Shown: one piece after another, positions 17,711 through 25,639 of the stretch
How positions within the stretch are numbered: the stretch's first letter is position 1
Layout of the letters: every line of letters begins with the position of its first letter
Assembly (NCBI RefSeq): GCF_036327755.1
Contig: NZ_CP109596.1
Coordinates: 7,316,001 to 7,380,000 of the forward strand
DNA length: 64,000 bases
Reading direction: 5' to 3'
Source: Nocardia sp. NBC_01503
GTDB lineage: Bacteria > Actinomycetota > Actinomycetes > Mycobacteriales > Mycobacteriaceae
Program-made: the position numbers and the translations under genes
The notes under the pieces: model-generated
The model's input: the letters and a program-made list of their open reading frames with translations, nothing else
Told to the model about the DNA's origin: nothing
The model's database searches: none

Positions 17711-18127
17711 ATGGCGCACACTACGGATACCGATCATTCGGTGCGGCAGGGTGTAGCAGCGGGCACATCCATCGCGGCGGCGGTATTGCTGCTGGTCATC
17801 GGCGTGCTGTCGATTCTGCAGGGCATCTCCGCGGCTGCCTCGGATGATCTGCTGATCGTCGGCACCAATGACTACATCTACAAGTTCAACACCTCGGCCT
17901 GGGGCTGGATCCACATCATCGTCGGAGCCATCGTGGTGCTCACCGCCATCGGCCTGATGACGGGTGCGACCTGGGGCCGAGTGGCGGCGATCATCATCGC
18001 CGCGGTCTCGATCGTGGAGAACTTCCTGTGGCTGCCGTACTACCCGGCCTGGTCGCTGCTGATCATCGCGCTCGATGTGGTGGTCATCTGGGCCGTGGCT
18101 ACGTGGAAGCCCGCGAACGCCAGTTAG
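17711..18127 (+). CDS. DUF7144-type four-helix membrane protein
   Basis: 138 residues from ATG 17711, with GAAGGGG upstream; the open frame begins earlier but the upstream part is unlike coding sequence. Four membrane segments are predicted at about residues 17-40, 60-82, 86-105 and 110-130. The motif YIYKFNTSAWGWIHIIVGAIVVL and the WLPYYPAW turn are typical of this actinobacterial family of unknown function, often stress induced. A UUCG-loop terminator follows directly. Confidence 0.85.
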   Translation: MAHTTDTDHSVRQGVAAGTSIAAAVLLLVIGVLSILQGISAAASDDLLIVGTNDYIYKFNTSAWGWIHIIVGAIVVLTAIGLMTGATWGRVAAIIIAAVSIVENFLWLPYYPAWSLLIIALDVVVIWAVATWKPANAS

Positions 18128-18144
18128 ATCCTCCGCGAAGTTCA

Positions 18145-18178
18145 GCGCCCCATCGGTTCGCCGACGGGGCGCCTTTCT
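18145..18178 (+). terminator. Terminator with UUCG tetraloop
   Basis: Stem GCGCCCC / GGGGCGC with an inner TCGG-TTCG-CCGA extension (one A/C mismatch), followed by CCTTTCTGT. It sits 18 bp after the DUF7144 stop. The UUCG loop gives unusual stability. Confidence 0.85.
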
Positions 18179-18205
18179 GTCGGTGCTCCGATCTACGGTG
18201 GACAG

Positions 18206-18910
18206 GTGAACCGCACCGATCGGCTCTACGCGATTGTCGAGGAGTTGCGCGCCATCGCACCTCGTCTCCGTACCGCGCGCGAACTCGCCGAGCGCTACGA
18301 GGTCAGTATTCGCACCATCGAGCGCGATATCGGTGCGCTACAGCAGTCCGGGGTGCCGATCTACGCCGATGTCGGGCGGCGCGGCGGTTATGCGCTCGAC
18401 AAGCGAATGTCGTTGCCGCCGTTGAATTTCACCGCGGCCGAATCGGTGGCCCTCGCGGTCGCCCTGGACCGCAGTCTCGATACGCCGTTCGCGCACGCCG
18501 GTCGCAGCGCACTGCGCAAGATCCTCGCGGCCATGACAGAGTCCGATGCCGCTTCCGCGCGCGAACTGGTCGGCCGGGTCGGCCTCATCGAGCACACCGA
18601 TCCGACTGTCGCACAAGGTATTCCACCGCTCGTGGAGCAGGCTGTGCAGGCACGCCGGGTGCTCGAATTCGGTTACCGGGACCGTTTCGGGGCAGTCACC
18701 CACCGCCGTGTCGAACCCCTGTTACTCCTGCATGGCAAGAACGGCTGGTGTCTGGTGACTTGGTGCCGCCTGCGCGATGCCTCCCGCTGTTTCCGCCTCG
18801 ACCGCATGGTCGATATCGCCCTCACCGATGACCCCATGCCGCCGCGCACTCTGACGGGATGCGATCTCGACCTCCCCGAACACAAACTTCGCATCTTCGC
18901 GTTCGGATAG
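18206..18910 (+). CDS. WYL-domain transcriptional regulator (HTH_11-WYL)
   Basis: 234 residues from GTG 18206. The N-terminal HTH (about 1-60) reads RTARELAERYEVSIRTIERDIGALQ, then YADVGRRGGYALD, followed by the linker LPPLNFTAAESVAL. Residues about 145-234 form the WYL ligand-sensing module (LEFGYRDRFGAVTHRRVEPLLLLHGKNGWCLV with FRLDRMV). This is the YafY type of single-gene regulator. The VOC gene 82 bp downstream on the same strand is the probable target or partner, a pairing common in actinobacteria. Confidence 0.9.
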   Translation: MNRTDRLYAIVEELRAIAPRLRTARELAERYEVSIRTIERDIGALQQSGVPIYADVGRRGGYALDKRMSLPPLNFTAAESVALAVALDRSLDTPFAHAGRSALRKILAAMTESDAASARELVGRVGLIEHTDPTVAQGIPPLVEQAVQARRVLEFGYRDRFGAVTHRRVEPLLLLHGKNGWCLVTWCRLRDASRCFRLDRMVDIALTDDPMPPRTLTGCDLDLPEHKLRIFAFG

Positions 18911-18992
18911 CTTCGTAAACACCGACAGGGGGTTGTCGCCGACCCGGGAGATCGTGAACAGGCAACCCGCTCAACACATCCTCGGAGGAACC

Positions 18993-19370
18993 ATGACCGC
19001 CCCAGTCCCCAACACCGTCGCCTGGTTCCAGATCGGCAGCGACCAGCCGGAACAGGTGAAGACCTTCTACAACGGCTTGTTCGGCTGGTCCTTCCTCTCG
19101 GACCCGAACTTCAACGGCAACTACGACCTGGTCACCTACCCCGGCAATCCCGTCCCACAGGGCGGGGTCGCCCGAATGCACGACAGCGAGGCCAACCACG
19201 CCATCTTCTATGTCCTGGTCACCGATGTCGCCGCCACCGTAGCCACCGCGGAAACCCTCGGCGCGAAAATCCAGGTCCCGGTGACCACCACCCCCAACGG
19301 CCTGATCTTCGCAGAATTGCGGGACACCTCGGGCAACCACTTCGGCGTCTTCACCCCGGCCACGTCCTAG
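18993..19370 (+). CDS. VOC-family (glyoxalase-like) protein
   Basis: 125 residues from ATG 18993, preceded by CGGAGGA. It consists of two beta-alpha-beta-beta-beta units: NTVAWFQIGSDQPEQVKTFY plus FYNGLFGW, then HAIFYVLVTDVAATVATAETLGAKI and FAELRDTSGNHFGVF, the classic VOC metal-fold layout (glyoxalase / dioxygenase superfamily). Substrate unknown. It ends in a strong terminator and follows the WYL regulator. Confidence 0.88.
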   Translation: MTAPVPNTVAWFQIGSDQPEQVKTFYNGLFGWSFLSDPNFNGNYDLVTYPGNPVPQGGVARMHDSEANHAIFYVLVTDVAATVATAETLGAKIQVPVTTTPNGLIFAELRDTSGNHFGVFTPATS

Positions 19371-19379
19371 CCCGGCGCG

Positions 19380-19414
19380 CAGGTCGGCCGGGCTGGACCA
19401 ACCCGGCCGACCTG
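19380..19414 (+). terminator. Hairpin terminator after the VOC gene
   Basis: Perfect 13-bp arms CAGGTCGGCCGGG and CCCGGCCGACCTG around a 9-nt loop, 10 bp after the stop and followed by GGCCTT. Confidence 0.8.
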
Positions 19415-19482
19415 GGCCTTCGGATCGCCGTGCTATATCTCGTAGGACTGTTCAGGGGTGGGGAACCAACGGGGGGTGCGCT

Positions 19483-20685
19483 GTGGCGTGGACGAAACAA
19501 GCTGTGCGAGTACTCATCTACATGGCCGCGGTCATGCTGATCGTCACCGGCTGCGGACGGTCGGAGAGCCCGCACGGTGACGCCCCGGCATCGGCCGCGA
19601 GCTCAGCACCTGTGACATCAACCCCGGCGCAGCCCGCGCGGGGAGCGCTCTATACCTACCTGACCGATACCGCCTTCATCGCCGCGCGCGGCGACACCGA
19701 GGTAGGCCGAATCGCCATCGCTCACCCGGTGACATACCCCGGGCTGGCGGCCACCGCCGATAAGGGCTTCATATTCGTCGTAGCCACCCCCGCGGCGGAC
19801 GCCAGCAGCAAAACCTATGAAACCGCAACGGTTTTCGCGTACAACGCGAAAACCGGCGCACCCGCGGCACCGATCCGATGTGGCTGCTATCGGGCCTACC
19901 CCGCCGACGGCAGTGCGGTGGTCTGGTGGCAGGAACCCAATACGATCATGCGCGCCGACCTCGCCGCACCGGATCGGGCACCGGCCGTCTGGCGCACCGT
20001 CGATCTGCCACCACCCGCCGCGGAGGGACCGTGGACGGAGAACTGGGGAGGCTTGTCCGGCCCCACCATACTGGCGGCGTCCCCCGATCGAATCCTGTTG
20101 TACCGGGGCAGAAACAGCGGCGGCTATGCCCTCACCGAATACGTCTACTCCATCGACGGCGACAATACGATCAAGCAGTACGGCAGCTTCAGCAATTCGG
20201 TGATCTTCGCGATCCCGAGCCCGGATGGCCACTCCTTCGCGTTGTACTCCGATGAGCATGTCAACAATGCGTGCAAGGAGGGCCGGGTCGCCACTATCGA
20301 TACCGACAGGGGAACCGCGCAGGCGATTACGCCTTTCGACGTGGAGACCGGCGACAAGCTCTGTTCGTTCGTATCCGCCCCGCGCTGGAATGCCACCGAG
20401 GGCCTGAGCGTCACGATCAAGCGCTACACCGCCGGTACGGGCAAGATCAATCCGCTGCCGGACAGCCGTTGGAAGTACGAGAACTCGACCTGGACGCAGT
20501 CAACCCCCGACTATGTACTCGATGCCATCGCCCTCGACGCCGGTCGTAGACTCGAACTCGCTCAGGGCGCGCAGACCGAGCCGAATCCGGCGCCCACCCG
20601 GGACCTCTATCTGGTTGCGGCGGACGGCAATCGAAAGCTCATCGCCTCGAACGTGCTCGGCTTCAACGCCGCAGTCCCGCTATGA
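19483..20685 (+). CDS. Predicted lipoprotein, beta-propeller-like, unknown function
   Basis: 400 residues from GTG 19483. The signal peptide (about residues 5-24) ends in the lipobox LIVTGC, so Cys24 would be lipidated and the protein tethered outside the membrane. A low-complexity Ser/Ala/Pro linker (about 25-55) is followed by repeated beta-strand blocks with small-residue turns (IAIAHPVTYPG, YNAKTG, YSIDGDNT, IPSPDGHSF, IDTDRGT) that suggest a propeller of YVTN or TolB type. I do not recognise a specific family. Its last 23 bases overlap the convergent tetR gene. Confidence 0.7.
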   Translation: MAWTKQAVRVLIYMAAVMLIVTGCGRSESPHGDAPASAASSAPVTSTPAQPARGALYTYLTDTAFIAARGDTEVGRIAIAHPVTYPGLAATADKGFIFVVATPAADASSKTYETATVFAYNAKTGAPAAPIRCGCYRAYPADGSAVVWWQEPNTIMRADLAAPDRAPAVWRTVDLPPPAAEGPWTENWGGLSGPTILAASPDRILLYRGRNSGGYALTEYVYSIDGDNTIKQYGSFSNSVIFAIPSPDGHSFALYSDEHVNNACKEGRVATIDTDRGTAQAITPFDVETGDKLCSFVSAPRWNATEGLSVTIKRYTAGTGKINPLPDSRWKYENSTWTQSTPDYVLDAIALDAGRRLELAQGAQTEPNPAPTRDLYLVAADGNRKLIASNVLGFNAAVPL

Positions 20686-21235
20686 GCAGGTCGACCAAGC
20701 GGCGGGCGTCATAGTCCGGGTTGCCGCCAGCGCCGATGCACAGATTGCCGACACCGCGCATCAGCTCGAAAGCGCGTATGTCCGAACGGATTTCACCTGC
20801 GGCGACCGCGGCATCGAGTAGTTGCGCGCAGGCGGGCACCAGGCGGTCGATGAAGTACGCGTGCAGGGTCTGCGAAGCGGCATCATCGGACTGCAATGCC
20901 TCGGCGAGACCATGTTTGGTGACCAGGAAATCGACGAACAGGTCGATCCAGCGCGCCAGCGCCTCATGCGCGGTGTCGCAGCTCGCCAATAGTTCCGGCG
21001 CGGCCTCGGCGCACGCCTCGACCTGATGCCGGTAGACCCCGACGATGAGATCGGCGCGGGTCGGGAAGTGCCGGTAGATCGTGCCGACGCCGACACCGGC
21101 CTTGGCGGCGATCTCACGCACGGGCACATGCACACCGGAGGAAATGAACGCCGCGGCGGCCGTATCCAGCAGCGTCGCCGCATTGCGCCGGGCATCGGCT
21201 CGTTTGCGCGGTGCGGCTGATCCGGTGTCGGCCAC
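20663..21235 (-). CDS. TetR-family repressor
   Basis: 190 residues from GTG 21235. The N-terminal HTH (about 15-60) contains FISSGVHVPVREIAAKAGVG and VGTIYRHFPTRADLI, the TetR signature; the C-terminal domain is of the SbtR-like type. It is divergent from an aldo-keto reductase gene, with two identical palindromes in between, so it very probably represses that gene and itself. It overlaps the end of the convergent lipoprotein gene. Confidence 0.93.
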   Translation of the reverse strand: MADTGSAAPRKRADARRNAATLLDTAAAAFISSGVHVPVREIAAKAGVGVGTIYRHFPTRADLIVGVYRHQVEACAEAAPELLASCDTAHEALARWIDLFVDFLVTKHGLAEALQSDDAASQTLHAYFIDRLVPACAQLLDAAVAAGEIRSDIRAFELMRGVGNLCIGAGGNPDYDARRLVDLLIAGLRR

Positions 21236-21268
21236 TGTGTCACTCCTGTTCGAAACACCCTTGGCAAA

Positions 21269-21310
21269 CGGAACAACGTTCCGTATGTTGGTTATCGGAA
21301 CAACGTTCCG
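21269..21310. promoter_or_regulatory. Twin TetR operators
   Basis: Two exact copies of CGGAACAACGTTCCG at 21269-21283 and 21296-21310, each a palindrome CGGAAC-AAC-GTTCCG. Their centres are 27 bp apart. They lie between the divergent tetR (start 21235) and aldo-keto reductase (start 21349), where they would cover both promoters. This is the expected layout for a local TetR repressor. Confidence 0.85.
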
Positions 21311-21348
21311 CTTATCTCACAATAGCGCGTCTCCGGAGGAGAACAGCC

Positions 21349-22368
21349 ATGCAGTACCGCCCCCTCGGCCGCACCGGCGTACAGGTCAGCACGCTCGCGC
21401 TCGGCGCGATGAACTTCGGCAGCCTCGGACGAACCACTCAGGCCGAGACCACCGCCATGGTCGACGCCGCACTCGAGGCCGGGATCAATTTCATCGACAC
21501 CGCCGACGTCTACGGCATCGGCGAGTCCGAAGAGCAGGTCGGCCAAGCAATTTCGGGCCGCCGCGACGATATCGTGCTGGCCACCAAGGCAACCCTGCCC
21601 ATGGACGAGGAACGCAATCATCGCGGCAGTTCACGCCGCTGGCTGACAACCCAGCTGGACAACAGCCTGCGCCGACTCGGCGTAGACCACGTCGATCTGT
21701 ACCAGGTCCACCGCTGGGACCCGACCACCAGCGATGAGGAAACCCTCTCCGCGCTGACCGATCTACAACGCGCGGGCAAGATCCGCTACTTCGGCTCCTC
21801 CACCTTCCCCGCCTATCGGATCGTCCAAGCCCAGTGGGCGGCAAGGGAAAACCGGTTGAGCCGCTACGTCACCGAACAGCCCGGCTACTCGATTCTCCAG
21901 CGCGGCATCGAATCCCACGTCCTGCCGGTCACCCAGGAATACGGAATGGGCGTCCTGGTCTGGAGCCCGCTGGCCTCGGGCTGGCTCTCCGGAGCGATCC
22001 GGGCGGGCCGCGAAATCACCACCAGCCGTTCACAAACCAGGCCCCGCTGGTACGACACGTCCATCCCGTCCAACCGCGCCAAACTCGACGCCGTCGAACG
22101 GCTGGCCAAGATCGCGGACGACGCCGGTCTCACCCTGATCCAACTGGCCCTGGCCTTCGTCACCGCACACCCCGCCGTCACCAGCGCCATCATCGGCCCC
22201 CGCACCCTGGACCACCTGAATTCCCAACTCGCCGCCGCCGATACGGTCCTGTCCCCCGACCTCCTGGACGCGATCGACGCCATCGTCCCACCCGGCCTCG
22301 ACCTGTCCCCCGACGAAAAGCACGACGCCCCACCGGCTCTGCTCGATCCCGCTCTGCGCCGCCGCTGA
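21349..22368 (+). CDS. Aldo-keto reductase
   Basis: 339 residues from ATG 21349, with GGAGGA 10 nt upstream; the longer frame runs through the operators and is rejected. It is an (alpha/beta)8 barrel of the AKR superfamily, with the catalytic tetrad visible: Asp and Tyr in FIDTADVYGIGESE, Lys in VLATKATLP, His in VDLYQVHRWD. The NADP-binding end includes SAIIGPRTLDHL. It reduces carbonyls with NADPH; substrate unknown. The divergent TetR gene and twin operators indicate induction by a small molecule, perhaps a reactive aldehyde. Confidence 0.93.
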   Translation: MQYRPLGRTGVQVSTLALGAMNFGSLGRTTQAETTAMVDAALEAGINFIDTADVYGIGESEEQVGQAISGRRDDIVLATKATLPMDEERNHRGSSRRWLTTQLDNSLRRLGVDHVDLYQVHRWDPTTSDEETLSALTDLQRAGKIRYFGSSTFPAYRIVQAQWAARENRLSRYVTEQPGYSILQRGIESHVLPVTQEYGMGVLVWSPLASGWLSGAIRAGREITTSRSQTRPRWYDTSIPSNRAKLDAVERLAKIADDAGLTLIQLALAFVTAHPAVTSAIIGPRTLDHLNSQLAAADTVLSPDLLDAIDAIVPPGLDLSPDEKHDAPPALLDPALRRR

Positions 22369-22459
22369 AGAACCGCTCCCACGCCTCGACCAGCCGACTT
22401 CGACAAGCTGACAGACTGCGCATAGTCGGCGATACCCGGTGCGGAGATGGGAGCGATTC

Positions 22460-22546
22460 ATGAAGGCAGTGCGTTTCAGCCGGTTCGGCGGACCCGAGGT
22501 CTTGGAAGTCGCGGACCTCCCCGACCCGCATCCGGGCCCCGGCCAG
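22460..22546 (+). pseudogene. 5' stump of an NADP-dependent zinc-type alcohol dehydrogenase / quinone oxidoreductase
   Basis: From ATG 22460 the frame gives about 29 residues starting MKAVRFSRFGGPEVLEVADL and ending DPHPGPGQ, the N-terminus typical of medium-chain quinone oxidoreductases. Similarity then stops abruptly at about 22546, and the next gene ends 38 bp further on the other strand. The rest of this roughly 310-residue gene has been lost, so a deletion or insertion boundary lies here. Confidence 0.8.
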
Positions 22547-22583
22547 GAGCCTCAAAGGCAAAGACCCGGAGAGCGAGAAGCCT

Positions 22584-23453
22584 TCAGAACGTGCTTGCCG
22601 AGGTGGGAAGACCAGACAGGGCGGCTGCTGCGGCCGCGATCTCAGCGACGGACTTGTCGGCCAGGCCGTCTATGAAAACCATCGGAGACAAATAGGTCTT
22701 CTTCTTCCGCCTGCTCAGGAAGGCGACCCAGCGCGGAAGCTGGCGGAGGTACAGATCGTCATCGTGCAGGACGAAGGCGATAACCCTGCGACGATCCCGA
22801 GTCGTGGGTCGCAGTGGCACAATCCTGATCTCGCGCACATCTTCCCACCCGACTCGCGCTCCGCGCGTCGGTGTATGAATGCCGTCGAGGTCCAGAACGT
22901 AGGCCAGGCGGCCCGGGAGTGCCCAAACCACCAGTGAATACCCCATGTAGGCGAGCACAAGGATGGTCAGTCCGATCCCGAAGCCGAGCAGCACCGGCAT
23001 GGCCAACAGAACGCCGAAGAATATGAACAGTGCACCGATCACCAGCGGCCCCACCAGCGCTTTCACAATGCCGCCGCCGGAGACCCTGATTTCGAGGGGT
23101 GCGGCAGTTCCCGCCGCAATCGGTTCCTGACCCGACCTGCTCGCATTCAGGACGCGAACCAACGTGAGCCGATGGCGGCCAGCGAAGTACGCGAGCCCAA
23201 ACCAGGCCACCAAAAACACCAAGCCTGCGACCGTAGGGCTCATCGATTCGGCGAATATGCCCAGAAAGACGACCACGACCACAGCACCGAGAGTGCCGCC
23301 GACCGTGAACCGGGTCCGGAACATCCTCAAGGCCGACTCAGCGTAAGCCCGAGCGATCAGATCGACGTCAGGATCGGTGGCCGGTACACCGTTCAGGAGG
23401 GACTTGCGCGTGGCGGGATCCAGCTGACGCCACTGTTTTTCAGGTTCTTGCAC
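22584..23453 (-). CDS. Membrane protein with PH-like domain, unknown function
   Basis: 289 residues. Four membrane segments in two pairs are visible: about residues 52-70 and 74-92, then about 130-150 and 152-178. The C-terminal part (about 180-265) resembles a bacterial PH / YcxB-like domain (YVLDLDGIHTPTRGARVGWEDVREIRIVP). No catalytic motif is seen. It lies between the broken dehydrogenase and the repeat-flanked DUF222 region, where the gene order looks rearranged. Confidence 0.6.
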   Translation of the reverse strand: MQEPEKQWRQLDPATRKSLLNGVPATDPDVDLIARAYAESALRMFRTRFTVGGTLGAVVVVVFLGIFAESMSPTVAGLVFLVAWFGLAYFAGRHRLTLVRVLNASRSGQEPIAAGTAAPLEIRVSGGGIVKALVGPLVIGALFIFFGVLLAMPVLLGFGIGLTILVLAYMGYSLVVWALPGRLAYVLDLDGIHTPTRGARVGWEDVREIRIVPLRPTTRDRRRVIAFVLHDDDLYLRQLPRWVAFLSRRKKKTYLSPMVFIDGLADKSVAEIAAAAAALSGLPTSASTF

Positions 23454-23823
23454 GTCGGGGATGCTGCCACACGATCGCGCCGGGCGCGGTGTAAGACGAT
23501 CTTGAAGCGATCAGAAGGGGCGCGGTCGGGGTAATTCGGTACGGGGGCTGACGGGCGTACCGGCTTGCGGGGTAACAGGGTTGGGCACGGGGCCTTCGTC
23601 GCAGGCTTGGGAGGGGACGCTCCAGTTCCAGCGGGGTTCGGCGGAAGGCCACGATTTTTCAGAGTGGGAACCTGGGGTGACGTACCCGGCATTCGCTCCC
23701 CCATTGGGTGCCGCGTTCTCGCCTTCCAGCCTGGCCGGGGGATCTGGTTGCCTTTCAGGAACAAGACAAGACGGACACATTAATCGCATGTGCCGGATGT
23801 ACCCCACATCTAATTTGGCTGCC
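23454..23823. other. Intergenic region with repeat copy A
   Basis: 370 bp without a convincing gene. It contains one copy of a 63-bp repeat (23628-23690) whose inverted partner lies on the far side of the DUF222 gene, and a more weakly matching tail up to about 23783. On the plus strand an open frame here reads VPAGFGGRPRFFRVGTWGDV, similar to a frame in the partner copy, but no start signal or known family supports a protein. Confidence 0.5.
23628..23690 (+). repeat. 63-bp repeat, copy A
   Basis: 58 of 63 positions match the reverse complement of 25531-25593, without gaps, by my hand alignment. Weaker similarity continues for about 80 bp on the side of the DUF222 gene (CGTTCTCG...GGTTGC...TTTC). 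The two copies form an inverted pair that brackets the DUF222-HNH gene. Confidence 0.85.
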
Positions 23824-25332
23824 CTAGAAGGGGGGCGCGTCGGTGTACTCGGGAAGCTCCCGTTGGGGGCGTTCTGGTTTGCGGCGGCGTTGGGTGGGGG
23901 TGCAGTAGACGTGCACCAGTTCGGTGAGTGCGTTCATTACTCGGCCCGGATTGAGTAGGGGCTCTACGGGTTCGGGGGTGGGGACGCCCGGGGCGGTGAT
24001 GGGCGGGATGTGGACTCGGGGGAAGAGGAATTTCATTCCCTCGGGGGTGGTGGTGATGGATTCTCCGGTGGGAGAACGCCATTCGACTCGGCGGTTCGGG
24101 TGGTGGATCACCTGCCAGCCGTTGGCTCCGTTGTCTGCCAGGGTCTTGAGGCGGTGGTGGCGACGGCAGCGGCAGCCGAGATTGGATTCCGTTGTGCGGC
24201 CGCCAACTTCGGGGGTGCGGTGGTTGAAACGGTCCTGGTGGTCGAGGTCGGTGGCTGCGGCGGGCACCATGCAGCCGGGCGCGCGGCAGCCACCGTCGAG
24301 CGCACGCACCTTGCTCGCGAGTCGCACGGCTGGACGGTAGCGCGTCTCCGACTTGGCAGGAATGGATTCCGTGGCACCCGATCCGGTGGCATGTCGGGAA
24401 TCCGTGACCGGCACGTCGGAGACGGTGTCGGTAATGATGTCGAAGTGGGCGTGGCGCGCGATCTGGCGGGCCAGGTCGGGGTCGATCGCGCCGAAACCGG
24501 CCAGGAGGGCCTGGTTGTCGCGCAGGCCCGCGAGGGTTTCGGCGGAGACACCTACTTGGACAAGGGCTTTGCGGGGATTGGCGGACTGGTCCGGTGCGGC
24601 TGTGCGCGGGCAGTTCTCGTCGGCGCATTGGCAGGACAGGCGGTTGCTGCCATCGGCGAGGGCGATGAGGGCATCGGCGCGGCGCTGGTTCGTGGTGCGA
24701 GGATCGTTGCCACAGCATTGGGTTGAGGCCATTTCACGCAGGCGTTCGTAAAGCGCCTGGGCACCCGGGGCGGGCAGTACTCCGTCGAGGATGGCGGTGC
24801 CGTTGTCCGCCGCGCTCACAGTGACGTAGCGATCGGATTCCGCGGCTTTGCGGCGCTCGGCCTGCCCCGCCGGATCGAGTTCGAGGAGCCAGCGGCGCAA
24901 GGTGCGCTTGATCCGGGAGGGGTCCGCGGTCTCCGCGTATGCGGCGATACGCGGTTCCACCAGTGCCACAAGGTCATCCGAGGCATTGAGGAGCACATCT
25001 CGAATGACGCGAGCCCGTGGCAGATCGATCCGCCCCGCCGCGAACGCCTCCCGCACCCGCGGCAAACGCGCATCCAAATCCAGCCCGAACCCGATCATCA
25101 CATCAGCCTGCCGCTGAGAAACCTTCAGCGCGACAGCGATCTCGGTGGCTGCATCCTCCCCCGCATGCACCGCCCGCACGCCGAGTTCGAGCTGCTGCGC
25201 CCGACGCAGCCGATACAACTGAGTCATCAACTCAGCCTCCTCGGCCTGCCCCGCAGCTATCCGCGAGTGCACCGCCTGCAACCGCTCCACCAACTCATAG
25301 CTGGTGAGCTCCGCAACAGCACTTTCGCCCAT
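23824..25332 (-). CDS. DUF222 / 13E12-repeat family HNH endonuclease
   Basis: 502 residues from ATG 25332 (a start at 25356 is possible). The N-terminal DUF222 domain spans about residues 30-340. The C-terminal HNH module has CRAPGCMVPAAATDLDHQDRF, then NLGCRCRRHHRLKT, with the DxDH, Asn and His residues of the nuclease and CxxC-type zinc ligands. The family includes the REP13E12 proteins of M. tuberculosis, which are multi-copy, mobile-looking elements and one of which is a prophage insertion site. Here the gene lies between inverted copies of a 63-bp repeat, which supports a mobile origin. The C-terminus is a Pro/Arg-rich tail. Confidence 0.9.
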   Translation of the reverse strand: MGESAVAELTSYELVERLQAVHSRIAAGQAEEAELMTQLYRLRRAQQLELGVRAVHAGEDAATEIAVALKVSQRQADVMIGFGLDLDARLPRVREAFAAGRIDLPRARVIRDVLLNASDDLVALVEPRIAAYAETADPSRIKRTLRRWLLELDPAGQAERRKAAESDRYVTVSAADNGTAILDGVLPAPGAQALYERLREMASTQCCGNDPRTTNQRRADALIALADGSNRLSCQCADENCPRTAAPDQSANPRKALVQVGVSAETLAGLRDNQALLAGFGAIDPDLARQIARHAHFDIITDTVSDVPVTDSRHATGSGATESIPAKSETRYRPAVRLASKVRALDGGCRAPGCMVPAAATDLDHQDRFNHRTPEVGGRTTESNLGCRCRRHHRLKTLADNGANGWQVIHHPNRRVEWRSPTGESITTTPEGMKFLFPRVHIPPITAPGVPTPEPVEPLLNPGRVMNALTELVHVYCTPTQRRRKPERPQRELPEYTDAPPF

Positions 25333-25418
25333 ACATTCGATCTTACTGCGCACCAAAGCAACACGCGTGCGTCGAATTACAACACACCGAGCAAATGATC
25401 AGCAAAAGGTATTTTAAT

Positions 25419-25463
25419 CTTTTGTCTTTGAGGCTTTTGTCTTTTGGGATTTTGTTCTTTCTC
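25419..25463 (+). repeat. Three 15-bp T-rich direct repeats
   Basis: Units CTTTTGTCTTTGAGG, CTTTTGTCTTTTGGG and the more diverged ATTTTGTTCTTTCTC follow each other without spacers. The block lies 87 bp upstream of the DUF222 start, on its promoter side. The low GC content is foreign to this genome. Confidence 0.7.
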
Positions 25464-25530
25464 GAAAACGCAACCACAGCAGGTCTTCCGGTCGAGAACG
25501 TAAGTTCCCGACCAAAGTCCGGAAGCTCAA

Positions 25531-25593
25531 GCCGGGTACGGCACCCAAGGTTCCCACTCTGAAAAATCGTGGCGATCCTCCGAACCCCGCTGG
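25531..25593 (-). repeat. 63-bp repeat, copy B (inverted relative to copy A)
   Basis: Reverse complement of copy A at 23628-23690 with five mismatches. It lies between gcvP and the DUF222 gene. See copy A for the alignment. Confidence 0.85.
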
Positions 25594-25617
25594 GACAGAG
25601 CGAAAGTCCCTGTCCCA
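25591..25617 (-). terminator. Possible gcvP terminator hairpin
   Basis: TGGGACAG and CTGTCCCA arms with an 11-nt loop, 23 bp beyond the gcvP stop. No T-run follows in the minus direction, and one arm abuts repeat copy B, so it may instead belong to the repeat. Confidence 0.45.
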
Positions 25618-25639
25618 GCTACGTGGGCCCCGAGTGGCT

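Larger units (their letters stand above)
25333..25639. other. Intergenic region upstream of the DUF222 gene with repeat copy B
   Basis: 307 bp holding the presumed DUF222 promoter, a strikingly T-rich block of 15-bp repeats (25419-25463), repeat copy B (25531-25593) and a hairpin (25591-25617) downstream of gcvP. The stretch 25400-25465 is far richer in A/T than the surrounding genome. Confidence 0.5.

Noticed and set aside
21269..21310. KstR sites at the aldo-keto reductase promoter
   Set aside because: The half-sites are similar (GGAAC/GTTCC) but the spacer is three bases rather than two, so the TnnAACnnGTTnnA consensus is not met.
23565..23783. Protein-coding gene over repeat copy A
   Set aside because: A similar peptide frame occurs in copy B, but neither has a start signal or known family; similarity at the DNA level explains it.
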